Assembly (NCBI RefSeq): GCF_002979555.1
Contig: NZ_PCOZ01000011.1
Coordinates: 86,593-150,592, forward strand
DNA length: 64,000 bases
Direction of reading: 5' to 3'
From: Pseudomonas sp. MYb60
GTDB taxonomy: Bacteria > Pseudomonadota > Gammaproteobacteria > Pseudomonadales > Pseudomonadaceae
Shown here: piece by piece, positions 43,919-52,101 of the stretch
Layout of the letters: each line of letters begins with the position of its first letter
Position numbering within the stretch: position 1 is the stretch's first letter
Notes under the pieces: generated by a model
Database searches by the model: none
What the model was told of the DNA's origin: nothing
The model's input: the letters and a program-made list of their open reading frames with translations, nothing else
Position numbers and translations under genes: made by a program

Positions 43919-45046
43919 TCAGTATTTATAGTCGTTCAGCAGGTCCCGCACGCTGGACGACGGCCAGCGCTGATAGAACTTCAACAGTTCGTCAGCACGG
44001 TTGGTGAAGATGCCATCGACGCCGGCCTTCATGACTTTGTCGAAATCCACAGGCTCGTCCACGGTGTAGACGTGCACCAGCAGGCCCTTGTCGTGGGTCA
44101 GTTGGTTCATCTCGGGTTTGACCAGGTCGGTGTAGCTCTGGTCGCCGTGGTCGGTCAGCTCAGCCGACGGGCCGGTGCCGATGGCGCCGAGGTGTTTGGC
44201 TTCATCGACCCACTTTTCGAATTCGGCGGCGTCCTTGGGTTCTTGCTTGGCGTAGTACGCGGCTTTTGTCGGCTCACCGGATTCGGCGAACGTCTGCTTG
44301 GACTTGGGCTCGATGCTGCCTTCACCCACCCACAGCAACAGGATTTTCGGGGTGTTGGGCATTTCCTTCTGCAGCTCGACCAGGCTGGATTTTTCAAAGG
44401 TTTGCAGCACCACACGACCCTTGCCCTGGCCGACGCCGGTATTGCTCTTGCCCAGCTTGGAGCCGGCCGAACTCAGCCAGCCCTTGTCCAGCAGCTTGTT
44501 TTTCAGGTCGGCTTCGATGCCCGGGAATTGCTTGGGCTCTTTGGTCTCGATGTACAAGCCGGGTTTGTGCTGCGGGTTGCCTTCGGCAATCTTGATGATG
44601 TCGTCCAGGCTGAGGATTTTCAGGCCGACAAAACCTGGACGCGCACGCTCGGGGTAGGCGGCGTTGAACCAACTGCCGGCGTCGAGGGTTTGCAGCTCTT
44701 TCCAGGTGAATTCGTTGGCCGGTGCATCTTTGCGCTCAGGGAACTTGGTGGCCACGTCGGTGGTGCGCTGCAGGTTGTTGTCGTGCAGGGCGAAAAGCAC
44801 GCCGTCCTTGCTGCGTTGCAAGTCCAGCTCCAGGTAGTCGGCGCCCAGGTCGCGTGCGACTTTGTAGGCGGCGGCGGTGGATTCGGGGGCGTCGTGCGAC
44901 GCGCCACGGTGGGCGATGACTGCCGGGTACGGAATGCCTGTATTGGTTGCCAGTTCAGCCGGGCTGATCACACCCTCAGCCTGTGCCTGGCCCAGGCCGA
45001 GCATCAGGGCGAGCAGCAGGGCACTTTTGGTAAACGTGGCAGGCAT
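43919..45046 (-). CDS. glpQ: Periplasmic glycerophosphodiester phosphodiesterase
   Basis: 375 residues with a signal peptide (MPATFTKSALLLALMLGLGQAQA). It hydrolyses glycerophosphodiesters to glycerol-3-phosphate and an alcohol. The catalytic histidine/metal motif is AHRGASHDAPESTAAAYK near 42-59, followed by DYLELDLQRSKDGVLFALHD, with the calcium-binding Glu/Asp, near 66-85. The C-terminal strand GVDGIFTNRADELLKF is typical. The inner ATG at 45046 was chosen at the signal peptide. Confidence 0.92.
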   Translation of the reverse strand: MPATFTKSALLLALMLGLGQAQAEGVISPAELATNTGIPYPAVIAHRGASHDAPESTAAAYKVARDLGADYLELDLQRSKDGVLFALHDNNLQRTTDVATKFPERKDAPANEFTWKELQTLDAGSWFNAAYPERARPGFVGLKILSLDDIIKIAEGNPQHKPGLYIETKEPKQFPGIEADLKNKLLDKGWLSSAGSKLGKSNTGVGQGKGRVVLQTFEKSSLVELQKEMPNTPKILLLWVGEGSIEPKSKQTFAESGEPTKAAYYAKQEPKDAAEFEKWVDEAKHLGAIGTGPSAELTDHGDQSYTDLVKPEMNQLTHDKGLLVHVYTVDEPVDFDKVMKAGVDGIFTNRADELLKFYQRWPSSSVRDLLNDYKY

Positions 45047-45194
45047 AGGCGAAGTCCTTTCGTGGAGGTAACTTTGAGAAGGCCTCCTTTTTAACAATTG
45101 ATTGCGAAAGGCGCTATCACCAAACCGACATTAACGTGCGCACGGTTCAAATTTCCGCTTTTTTTTAGAAGGCATTGCAGTACTCTTGCGTGAA

Positions 45195-45278
45195 CCTGCC
45201 CCGCTAGAGGGCGGTACTTTTTGCCCCGCGTGTAAACCATCTTTCCAGTCCCTGTGGGACTTTTCAGTGAGGTTTACC
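45195..45278 (+). promoter_or_regulatory. Structured leader with nested hairpins covering a ribosome site
   Basis: CTGCCC/GGGCGG (45196-45213) forms a hairpin with TACTTTTT after it, terminator-like. It is followed by GTAAACC (45232-45238) pairing with GGTTTAC (45271-45277) around an inner hairpin AGTCCC/GGGACT (45247-45261). The outer stem overlaps the GAGG ribosome site of the gene starting at 45279. This could be a cis-regulatory RNA. No known riboswitch class is recognised. Confidence 0.4.
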
Positions 45279-45602
45279 ATGCGCATCACTTCCGAACTTA
45301 TCTGCCAGGCCGCCGACCACCTCCACGGTTTTGTCGGCCTGAACCGCAAGACCGGCCAGTACATCGTGCGTTTCAGCGAAGACGCGTTCGGCATGGACGT
45401 GGCCGATGACGGCATCATCCCCACCGCCGAATTCGTCTGGCTGCCGGCCCCCGAAAACACCATGACGTTGTCCCGCGAACGCCTCCAGTTGCTGCTGGAC
45501 CAGAACATCGACGAGCGCATCAACATCACGCAGCCGTTGCGGGTGTATATGCGCCGGGTGGAGATCCCGCAGATCAGCGCATTGCGCAGCCTGGTCATTT
45601 AA
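45279..45602 (+). CDS. Conserved hypothetical protein, 107 residues
   Basis: Not recognised. Sequence starts MRITSELICQAADHLHGFVG and has a beta-rich centre (YIVRFSEDAFGMDVADDGII, EFVWLPAPENTMTL) and a final helix-strand with YMRRVEIPQISALRSLVI. No signal peptide. GTGAGGTTTACC is the ribosome site, inside the leader hairpin. A longer frame from 45186 would translate that leader and is rejected. Confidence 0.72.
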   Translation: MRITSELICQAADHLHGFVGLNRKTGQYIVRFSEDAFGMDVADDGIIPTAEFVWLPAPENTMTLSRERLQLLLDQNIDERINITQPLRVYMRRVEIPQISALRSLVI

Positions 45603-45633
45603 GCCCAGGCCTATTTCAGGCATTTGAAGATCT

Positions 45634-45650
45634 GAGTGTGGGAGCGGGCC
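45634..45650. repeat. Half REP sequence
   Basis: GAGTGTGGGAGCGGGC matches one arm of the local REP type with no inverted partner nearby; a degenerate or solitary copy. Confidence 0.4.
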
Positions 45651-45655
45651 GCATT

Positions 45656-45976
45656 TCAAGTGTGGAACGTATAGGCCCTTTCGACTTTGCATACGCGTGT
45701 CTGGAAGGCTGAGTACCAGAGTGCGCGCCCCTTTTCGCGCACTGCCCGGTGCTCGGCCTGCTGCTTCCAGGCCAGGATCGCCGCTTCACTCTCCCAGTAC
45801 GACACGGTGATGCCCAGCCCATCCTCCCGCGCCGACTCCACGCCAAGAAAGCCCGGCTGTTCGTGGGCCAGTGCCAGCATGCGGCTGGCGGCTTCGCCGT
45901 AGCCATGATCGCCCTCGGTACGCAGCGAGCTGAAGATCACCGCGAAGTAGGGCGGGGCGGGTGTGTTGGCGATCAT
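45656..45976 (-). CDS. Antibiotic-biosynthesis-monooxygenase-fold protein
   Basis: 106 residues of the dimeric alpha-beta barrel fold: YFAVIFSSLRTE, HEQPGFLGVESAREDGLGI, SYWESEAAILAWKQQAEH. ABM-type proteins oxidise or isomerise small molecules or heme without cofactors. Start overlaps the stop of the amidotransferase-like gene by four bases, so the two are co-translated. Substrate unknown. Confidence 0.86.
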   Translation of the reverse strand: MIANTPAPPYFAVIFSSLRTEGDHGYGEAASRMLALAHEQPGFLGVESAREDGLGITVSYWESEAAILAWKQQAEHRAVREKGRALWYSAFQTRVCKVERAYTFHT

Positions 45977-46671
45977 GCGCGCGCTGCCTGGCAGGCCTTG
46001 AGCAGGGCGATCACCAGGGGCGGCGTGATGCCTTCGAGAGCGGCGCGTTCGGGTTGGAACAAGGTGGCGACGAAAAACGGGTGGCCGAGCAGTTCCACCG
46101 CGCGCAGGTCCCCCGCTGAATCATGGCCGCCGGCGATCAGGTCGCCCTCCAGCAGCGCGTCGAGGAACTGCGGGTTGATGCCGTAGCGGCAGCGATAACC
46201 TTCCTGTACATCCAGGCGGGCGTAGGCCTCGGCGATGCGGGTGTAGGGCACCAGTCGCACCCTGTCGGTCGCTTCCACCAGGGCGCAGCTCAGTGGCGCA
46301 ATCACGGCGCGTTTGGACCGCGGCGCCAATTCACCGTGTTCGGCGTCCGCCCAGCCCAGCACATTGCGGGCGTACTCAAGAACCGCGTGTTGAAAACCGC
46401 CGCAGGTGCCGAGGAAAGGTCGCTGTTGTTCGCGGGCAAACCGGATCGCCTGCACAGCGCCTTCGGTATCGCGGTAGGGGCTGGCGGGTACACACCAGAA
46501 ACCGTCGAAGCCTTCCAACGGAGTGACGCTGTCGGTGGCGACCCACTGCAGGTCCACCTTCAGTCCCAGCGCCTCGGCGGCGAGTTGCAGCGCAACGGGA
46601 ATGGCTTGGTGCGCGATCACATCGGGGTTGTAGTCGCCGATCAGGGCGAGGTGCAGCGGGCGGTTGTTCAT
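45973..46671 (-). CDS. CTP-synthase C-terminal-region-related amidotransferase-like protein
   Basis: 232 residues of the class I glutamine amidotransferase fold. It resembles the GATase half of CTP synthase: LALIGDYNPDVIAHQAIPVAL at the start, GTCGGFQHAVLEYARNV with the nucleophile cysteine near residue 94, and HPFFVATLFQPE with the catalytic His/Glu. This family has members with selenocysteine at the nucleophile; here it is an ordinary TGC cysteine. Substrate unknown. The ATG at 46671 (MNNRPLHL) is preferred. Confidence 0.85.
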   Translation of the reverse strand: MNNRPLHLALIGDYNPDVIAHQAIPVALQLAAEALGLKVDLQWVATDSVTPLEGFDGFWCVPASPYRDTEGAVQAIRFAREQQRPFLGTCGGFQHAVLEYARNVLGWADAEHGELAPRSKRAVIAPLSCALVEATDRVRLVPYTRIAEAYARLDVQEGYRCRYGINPQFLDALLEGDLIAGGHDSAGDLRAVELLGHPFFVATLFQPERAALEGITPPLVIALLKACQAARA

Positions 46672-46751
46672 CGTGTGCATCCCATGGCTTGTGGTGTCCT
46701 GGTGCGCACTATAGATTGGCGCTCACGCAATCAATATTGGCGTTTGCCCAC

Positions 46752-47642
46752 ATGATCAATGCAGCTGCGCACTATCGGCTCGATTACCCTGACCTGTCTT
46801 TGATTCTCGCCCTGGTCCGTGGCGGCACTCTGGCGCGGGCGGCGGCGTTATTGCGGGTGGATGTGTCCACGGTGTTCCGTGCGGTGCGGCGCCTGGAGGC
46901 GGCGTTGGGCCAGACGCTGTTTGAAAAAAGCCGCGCCGGTTACCTGCCCACCCACCTGGCGCGCGACCTGTCGCAACAGGCCGAATGTGCCGAACAGGCG
47001 CTGGAGGCGGCACGCATTGGCGTGGAGCAGGGCGGTGAAGTGATCAGCGGCACGGTACGCCTGACCTGTTCCGATTCGGTCTTGCATGGCTTGCTGCTAC
47101 CGGCCCTGGCGCAGTTCATGCCGCAGTACCCGGCGCTGTCGCTGGAGCTGAACACCTCGAATGATTTTGCCAACCTCAGCCGCCGCGACGCGGACATTGC
47201 CTTGCGCCTCACCAGGACACCGCCCGAACACCTGGTAGGACGTTGCCTGGGCAAGGTGGCATATCACGTGTGTGCCAGCCCCGGTTTTGCGCATCAGCAT
47301 GCGCGGCGCGACCTGGCCGAGCAGCCTTGGATCGCCCCGGATGACTTTATGCCCGATCATCCGACGGTGGTCTGGCGCCGCGAGCAGTTGCCGGGCGTTC
47401 GACCCGCGTATCGTTGCAACAGCATGTTGTCGGTCACCGAGTTGGTGCGCGCCGGACTGGGTGTGGCGGCGTTGCCGGATTTTCTGCTGGATGACGATCT
47501 GCGCCCGCTGGGCCCGGCGTTGACCGGGCATGACACGGCGCTGTGGCTGCTCACACGCCCCGACTGTCGAGCCTTGCGCTCGGTGGTGACGTTGTTCGAT
47601 GAGTTGGCGCGGCATGTGAGCCTGAACACCACACCCACCTAG
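46752..47642 (+). CDS. LysR-family regulator, divergent from the amidotransferase-like operon
   Basis: 296 residues. HTH at about 10-70 (LSLILALVRGGTLARAAALL, DVSTVFRAVRRLEAALGQTL), effector domain after 95. Starting at 46752 (MINAAAHYRLDYPD) gives a normal LysR length; upstream codons to 46689 lie in the shared promoter region. It faces the CTP-synthase-like/ABM pair with 80 bases between and probably regulates it. Confidence 0.85.
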   Translation: MINAAAHYRLDYPDLSLILALVRGGTLARAAALLRVDVSTVFRAVRRLEAALGQTLFEKSRAGYLPTHLARDLSQQAECAEQALEAARIGVEQGGEVISGTVRLTCSDSVLHGLLLPALAQFMPQYPALSLELNTSNDFANLSRRDADIALRLTRTPPEHLVGRCLGKVAYHVCASPGFAHQHARRDLAEQPWIAPDDFMPDHPTVVWRREQLPGVRPAYRCNSMLSVTELVRAGLGVAALPDFLLDDDLRPLGPALTGHDTALWLLTRPDCRALRSVVTLFDELARHVSLNTTPT

Positions 47643-47663
47643 ACGAGGGAGTACACAGGATGT

Positions 47664-48722
47664 TCAAGCGGATTGGGCAACCAGCTCCTCGCTGACACTG
47701 ACCCGGTTGCGCCCGGTGTCCTTGGCGGCATACAGGGCCCGATCGGCGGCATTGAGCCACGAGGCGGCATCAATGTAGGACGGTTGGAACTCTGCCAGGC
47801 CGATGCTCAGGCTCACGCGTAGTTCAGGAAACTGCGGGTTGCGGTAATTGCTGAACGTTTCGCGCATGCGCTCCATTACCCGGGCGGCTTGTTGTAGGGG
47901 CATTTGCGGAAGAATCACACAAAATTCATCGCCGCCGTAACGCCCGGCCAGGTCGTTTTCCCGCAAGTTACGTCGCAACTCCAAGCTCAATTGGCGCAGT
48001 ACCGCGTCCCCGACGATATGGCCGTGTGAGTCATTGATCTGCTTGAAATGATCGATATCGATCAGTGCGATGGTCGCGTGCCCTTGTTGCTGCGTGCACT
48101 TGAGGAACTTGAGTTGCAGCAAGTCCTTCCACGACCCGTGGTTGAGCAAGCCGGTGAGGCTGTCGATACGGCTCAAGGCACTGAGGGCGCGTTTGTGTTC
48201 CGAGAGCTTGATCGCCAGTTGGTAGCAAACCATGCCGATGGCCATCGGGTAGAGCGTCAGCATGGGCAGGCACGCGTACACCTGGGTCAGGCTCACGGAA
48301 GGGTTGAACTGCAGCCCGAACAACATACCGGCCACGGCGATACCCAGCAGTTGGGCCAAGGCGCCTCGCACCAGCAGGCGCGTGCCACCGGCTGCCACAT
48401 TGTTCATCGACACCATCGACAGCAACGTCACGGTGGCCAGCGGTGTAAATTGCAGCGTCGCCGCCCAGAAACCGCTGAACAGCGCGTCATACACCAGGTT
48501 GCGGCGTTCAGCGTCGTAAGGGAATGTGGAGCGGGTTGCCAGTTGATACGCCAGGTGTGGCCAGACCAATCCATTGACCAACAACAATGCCCAGACCCAC
48601 ACAGGAATTCCTAGCGGATAGAGAGCCGCAATCACACTGATGGCGCACATTGCCGTGCCGATGATCCTGGGCCTGTAGATGCGCCTGGCAAACGAAAGCC
48701 CTTTGCCTTGTCTGTTTTCCAT
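47664..48722 (-). CDS. MASE2-GGDEF diguanylate cyclase (AdrA/DgcC-like)
   Basis: 352 residues. N-terminal MASE2 membrane sensor (about 12-175, five or six helices, opening FARRIYRPRIIGTAMCAISV) followed by a GGDEF domain: DSLTGLLNHGSWKDLLQ near 187-203, DIDHFKQINDSHGHIVGD, and the active site RYGGDEFCVIL with GGDEF at 263-267. The inhibitory I-site RxxD (RENDL at 254-258) is five residues before it. It should make cyclic di-GMP and be product-inhibited. The start at 48722 has CCAGGAATCT upstream. Confidence 0.9.
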   Translation of the reverse strand: MENRQGKGLSFARRIYRPRIIGTAMCAISVIAALYPLGIPVWVWALLLVNGLVWPHLAYQLATRSTFPYDAERRNLVYDALFSGFWAATLQFTPLATVTLLSMVSMNNVAAGGTRLLVRGALAQLLGIAVAGMLFGLQFNPSVSLTQVYACLPMLTLYPMAIGMVCYQLAIKLSEHKRALSALSRIDSLTGLLNHGSWKDLLQLKFLKCTQQQGHATIALIDIDHFKQINDSHGHIVGDAVLRQLSLELRRNLRENDLAGRYGGDEFCVILPQMPLQQAARVMERMRETFSNYRNPQFPELRVSLSIGLAEFQPSYIDAASWLNAADRALYAAKDTGRNRVSVSEELVAQSA

Positions 48723-48835
48723 AGATTCCTGGGTCAGCTCTATTCTGCCGATGCGACGACACACGTTCACGCGGAATCAGCCGTTGATCGGATAATGCCG
48801 GTGAATATTGTCAGTGATTCCCGGAGGAATAATCA

Positions 48836-48892
48836 GTGTCCTTCGAGGCCATTTGCGCAAATAAGAGGGCGAATGCGTCAAAAGCGACCTGA
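48836..48892 (+). other. Possible 18-codon small ORF with strong ribosome site
   Basis: CCGGAGGAATAATCA precedes GTG at 48836, which opens VSFEAICANKRANASKAT and stops at 48890-48892. Nothing else occupies this gap between the cyclase and the TetR gene. It may be a small protein, a leader, or chance. Confidence 0.2.
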
Positions 48893-48914
48893 AATGTCGT
48901 CCCTGAAATAGCCT

Positions 48915-49541
48915 TCAGGGTCTGGCAGCGGGGCTGACTTCGTAACCGGCAAGAAAAAGGTCGATGGCTGACTCAATCACGCTGGCCTGGACGGCGGCGT
49001 CAAGGATGGGTTGGCCAAGGGTAATCTGCGGCCAGAATGCAAACGCCTTGAGCATGCCCTGGATCTGATGGGCGGCAAATGCCGGGTCCTTGCAAGCCAG
49101 GCGGCCGTCTTCCTGGGCGGCGCGGATCCACTGGGTAAAGCCTTCTTCACGCTGGCTCAGACGGGTGACCATGTCTTGGGCGCGCGCGGGTGAGTGGATC
49201 GTGGCAGCGATAGCGACGCGGGCCAGGTCAAGAAAGTTGGCGTCTGCCATCATCTTCATTTTCGCTTCCAGCAAGCCACGCAGTTGTTCGCGCAGCGGAC
49301 GGTCGCTGGCGTAGCTCACATCCAGTTGGGCGACGGTGCTGGCCCATAGCTGATGGAGGATTTCGGCGAATAGCTCTTCTTTACTGGGAAAATGGTTGTA
49401 CACCGTGCGTTTGGAAACACCGGCGGTGGCGGCGATCTTGTCCATGCTCGTGACCTCGAAACCGTTATCGCGAAACTCGGCGATGGCGGCCGCCACGATG
49501 GCTTCTCGCTTGCGGTCAGTGAGGCGTTGAGGGATGGTCAT
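48915..49541 (-). CDS. TetR-family repressor
   Basis: 208 residues. HTH at about 10-56 (IVAAAIAEFRDNGFEVTSMD, KIAATAGVSKRTVYNHFPSKEELF split over helices 2 and 3) and an AefR-like C-terminal domain from about 85. It is divergent from the metallo-hydrolase gene with 122 bases between, which contain a palindrome that is a good candidate operator. Confidence 0.88.
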   Translation of the reverse strand: MTIPQRLTDRKREAIVAAAIAEFRDNGFEVTSMDKIAATAGVSKRTVYNHFPSKEELFAEILHQLWASTVAQLDVSYASDRPLREQLRGLLEAKMKMMADANFLDLARVAIAATIHSPARAQDMVTRLSQREEGFTQWIRAAQEDGRLACKDPAFAAHQIQGMLKAFAFWPQITLGQPILDAAVQASVIESAIDLFLAGYEVSPAARP

Positions 49542-49616
49542 AGGTGACGCTCGGCGAATGAAGGGAAATTACACTCGGTAGTTTACTTGCTCCGGCTTTT
49601 GTTGCAATCTAGAAAC

Positions 49617-49632
49617 TACACTGTGCAGTGTA
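49617..49632. promoter_or_regulatory. Palindrome between the TetR gene and the hydrolase gene
   Basis: TACACTGTGCAGTGTA has 7-base perfect arms (TACACTG/CAGTGTA) around TG, 31 bases before the hydrolase start. It is a likely TetR binding site. The nearby ACTCGGTAGTTTAC is similar but not palindromic. Confidence 0.6.
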
Positions 49633-49663
49633 ACTAATGCGCGTTACGCAGGAGTCTTCCATC

Positions 49664-50719
49664 ATGGCCATCCTTTCATCCCGTCCCGATTCCTCGTCTG
49701 CCGCGCGTTCCCCGGCCGAGCAGGACAAGGCGCATTTCAACAACGAAGTCCCCGTGCAGCACGGCGGCCTCGGCAAGACCCTGCGTATTTTCTGGAACAT
49801 GGCGTTCAACAAACCACGCAACACGCGGCCGGTGGGGCAGATACCGGTGCAGCCCCTGACCCGCGAGCTCCTGCTGGCGGCCCCCGATCACAGCGTGTTT
49901 CGCCTCGGGCATTCAACGGTGCTGCTGAAGATGCGTGGCAAATTCTGGGTGACCGACCCGGTGTTCGCCGAGCGTGCATCACCGTTCAGTTGGGCCGGCC
50001 CCAAGCGCTTTCACCAGCCGCCCATCAGCCTTGATGAGCTGCCGCCGCTGGAGGCGGTGATCCTTTCCCACAACCACTACGACCATCTCGATCGCAAGGC
50101 TGTGGTCGAATTGGCCGCCAAGACCCGTTATTTCCTGGCCCCGCTGGGGGTGGGGGACCTGCTGATCAAGTGGGGGGTGCAGGCCGACAAAGTGCGGCAG
50201 CTGGATTGGTGGCAGGGCACTGAGGTCGAAGGCATTCGCTTTGTGGCAACGCCGGCGCAGCATTTTTCCGGGCGTGGCCTGTTTGATGGCAACCAGACGC
50301 TCTGGTGCTCGTGGGTCATGATCGACGCGGCACGGCGGATTTTTTTCAGCGGCGACACCGGTTACTTCGACGGTTTCAAACGCATCGGCGAACAGTTCGG
50401 TCCGTTTGACCTGACCTTGATGGAGACGGGCGCCTACAACGTCGATTGGCCCCACGTGCACATGCAGCCGGAGCAAACGCTGCAGGCGCATATCGACCTC
50501 AAGGGCCGCTGGCTGTTGCCGATTCACAACGGCACTTTCGACCTGGCCTTCCATGCCTGGCACGAACCCTTCGACCGCATCATGGCGCTGGCGTGGGAGC
50601 GCAATGTGTCGATCACCACGCCGCAGATGGGGCAGGCTTTCAGTCTTGATCAGCCTGAGCGGGGGCATGCGTGGTGGCTGGAGTTGGAAACCCGTGGCGC
50701 GCAGCAGTCGTTGGGCTGA
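49664..50719 (+). CDS. MBL-fold metallo-hydrolase (NAPE-PLD/RomA-like)
   Basis: 351 residues. The metal-binding motif is LSHNHYDHLDRKAV near 134-147; further ligands are in ATPAQHFSGRG and FSGDTGYFDGFK, and the family's PIHNGTFDLAFHAWHEPFDR closes the core. This belongs to the NAPE-hydrolysing phospholipase D/UlaG-like branch; the natural substrate here is unknown. GCAGGAGTCTTCC precedes the chosen ATG. Regulation by the divergent TetR is likely. Confidence 0.88.
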   Translation: MAILSSRPDSSSAARSPAEQDKAHFNNEVPVQHGGLGKTLRIFWNMAFNKPRNTRPVGQIPVQPLTRELLLAAPDHSVFRLGHSTVLLKMRGKFWVTDPVFAERASPFSWAGPKRFHQPPISLDELPPLEAVILSHNHYDHLDRKAVVELAAKTRYFLAPLGVGDLLIKWGVQADKVRQLDWWQGTEVEGIRFVATPAQHFSGRGLFDGNQTLWCSWVMIDAARRIFFSGDTGYFDGFKRIGEQFGPFDLTLMETGAYNVDWPHVHMQPEQTLQAHIDLKGRWLLPIHNGTFDLAFHAWHEPFDRIMALAWERNVSITTPQMGQAFSLDQPERGHAWWLELETRGAQQSLG

Positions 50720-50827
50720 AATCACCAGACTGGAAAAAAGGAGTTTTCAAGGTGTTTCGGCACTGCGACAGCGGCCTGACGACGGTGCGATGATCTGCGG
50801 AATGTGTTCGTTGCGCGGAGCGTTTCG

Positions 50828-51574
50828 GTGAAAGACAACTGTGAGATTAATTGGCCGGGCGGCATTGTCTGGCGATCGCTACCGGCGGGCTTTGTGGAGG
50901 CCGCATCACCTGCGCCGCCGAGTGACAGGGCCAGCTCGGGCGCTATCACGTTTGAAGTCGGCGCTGTAGCCGCGGTCCACGTCGAGGGCTGCATCCCCAT
51001 CCCCGGCTACGACGCGCCAGCGCTTCCCCTGAAACCCGTGCGTGATGCGGCGTTGTCGCTGATCGCCCTGAGTGGTGTCGACCCTTCGACGCCGGTCATG
51101 GTGGAAGTGCCGCTTGTGCAGGACAGTATCAACTACCTGAAGCCGCAGACGCTTGCTGGCTATCGTATCGGGTTCGCGGATCGGTATCAGGCCGGATCGG
51201 ACTTCGCACCCGTCGAACACAGCGCTGCGTTCCTTCGCGTGTTGGGCTTACTGTGCCAGGCTGGGGCGCAGTTGGTGCCTGTCAGTGCGCAGCGCAGGGA
51301 CGAGCATTTTCATTTCAATGTGCAGTCGTACAATGAAATCGATCACCTGGTGGTTAGGCATGGCCTGGATGCCCTGGTCTCCGATAGCCACAGTCGTGCC
51401 TTTCACGCTGCTTGCGAAAACGGATATCCCAGCCACTGCGAAGTGCTTGAGGGCGGGATGAGACTCTGGATCTACGGTAGCCGGGGGGCGCATAAGCGTC
51501 TGAAGGTAATCGTGCAAACCTGCCAGCGACTTTTCGCTGCGCCGACGGTGGCGCAGCCTGCATCAAGCGGTTGA
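50828..51574 (+). CDS. Amidase-signature-family C-terminal remnant
   Basis: 248 residues from GTG at 50828 (ATG at 50804 possible; GGAG before the GTG fits better). The middle, LKPVRDAALSLIALSGVDPST then LAGYRIGFADRYQ, and the end, HGLDALVSDSHSRAFHAACENGYPSHCEVL then GMRLWIYG, align in order with the second half of amidase-signature enzymes. The N-terminal half with the Ser-Ser-Lys triad and GGSSGG loop is missing. Probably a decayed gene or a non-catalytic derivative. The family assignment is my inference from motif order. Confidence 0.5.
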   Translation: MKDNCEINWPGGIVWRSLPAGFVEAASPAPPSDRASSGAITFEVGAVAAVHVEGCIPIPGYDAPALPLKPVRDAALSLIALSGVDPSTPVMVEVPLVQDSINYLKPQTLAGYRIGFADRYQAGSDFAPVEHSAAFLRVLGLLCQAGAQLVPVSAQRRDEHFHFNVQSYNEIDHLVVRHGLDALVSDSHSRAFHAACENGYPSHCEVLEGGMRLWIYGSRGAHKRLKVIVQTCQRLFAAPTVAQPASSG

Positions 51575-51627
51575 ACGATCGTGCACCGCCACAGGATTTA
51601 CGGTGCTCACCAGTCTGCGTCTGGCCG

Positions 51628-52008
51628 CTACACCCCATTGGGTTGAGGGGTGGGTGCGTCAGCATTTGCATTGGCTGAGCCCAGCAAGCGCGAGAGAATC
51701 CCCTGTGCTGCGGGTTCGCTCGTGGTGGCGTCAAACCGACGCACACTCATCCCCCAGCCCGGTGCAAAACCCGGGAAAAACACCAGCCCTTCAGCTTCAA
51801 GCCGAAACGCCAGGGCCAGGCGGGTTTCATCCCCCACATCACCTTGATGTTCAAAGTGCTGAACCGCCTCCACCGCCACACTGGCCTGACGAGCCAGCTC
51901 TTCGCGGCTCCAACCCAGCATCGCGCGAGCCTGCACGCTGTGCTTGGCGGTGAATTGGTGCAGGACGATCTGCTGTTCTACATAAGAGCTCATTGCCAGA
52001 GAGGACAT
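51628..52008 (-). CDS. XRE-type HTH protein behind an SOS box
   Basis: 126 residues. A lambda-repressor-like HTH is in the first half: FTAKHSVQARAMLGWSREEL, ARQASVAVEAVQHFE. The C-terminal half (ALAFRLEAEGLVFFPGFAPGW) is the short tail of small XRE regulators. GGAGAAACCCC precedes the ATG at 52008. A near-consensus LexA site covers the promoter, so it should be induced by DNA damage. Its targets are unknown. Confidence 0.82.
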   Translation of the reverse strand: MSSLAMSSYVEQQIVLHQFTAKHSVQARAMLGWSREELARQASVAVEAVQHFEHQGDVGDETRLALAFRLEAEGLVFFPGFAPGWGMSVRRFDATTSEPAAQGILSRLLGSANANADAPTPQPNGV

Positions 52009-52040
52009 GGGGTTTCTCCAGGATTCGACGGGGAAGACAA

Positions 52041-52062
52041 ACTATACTGTGTTTTTGTACAG
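52041..52062 (-). promoter_or_regulatory. LexA-type SOS box and -10 element of the XRE gene
   Basis: TACTGTGTTTTTGTACAGT has the CTGT-N8-ACAG core at 52047-52062. On the minus strand TATAGT (complement of 52041-52046) directly follows and fits a -10 element about 35 bases before the start codon, so LexA binding would block the promoter. Confidence 0.75.
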
Positions 52063-52101
52063 TTGTTTTGACCGCTCATCAACTGAATGTTTAACGACCC
52101 A

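Noticed and set aside
45973..46671. Selenocysteine in the CTP-synthase-related protein
   Set aside because: The nucleophile codon is TGC (cysteine) and no in-frame TGA or SECIS-like need exists.
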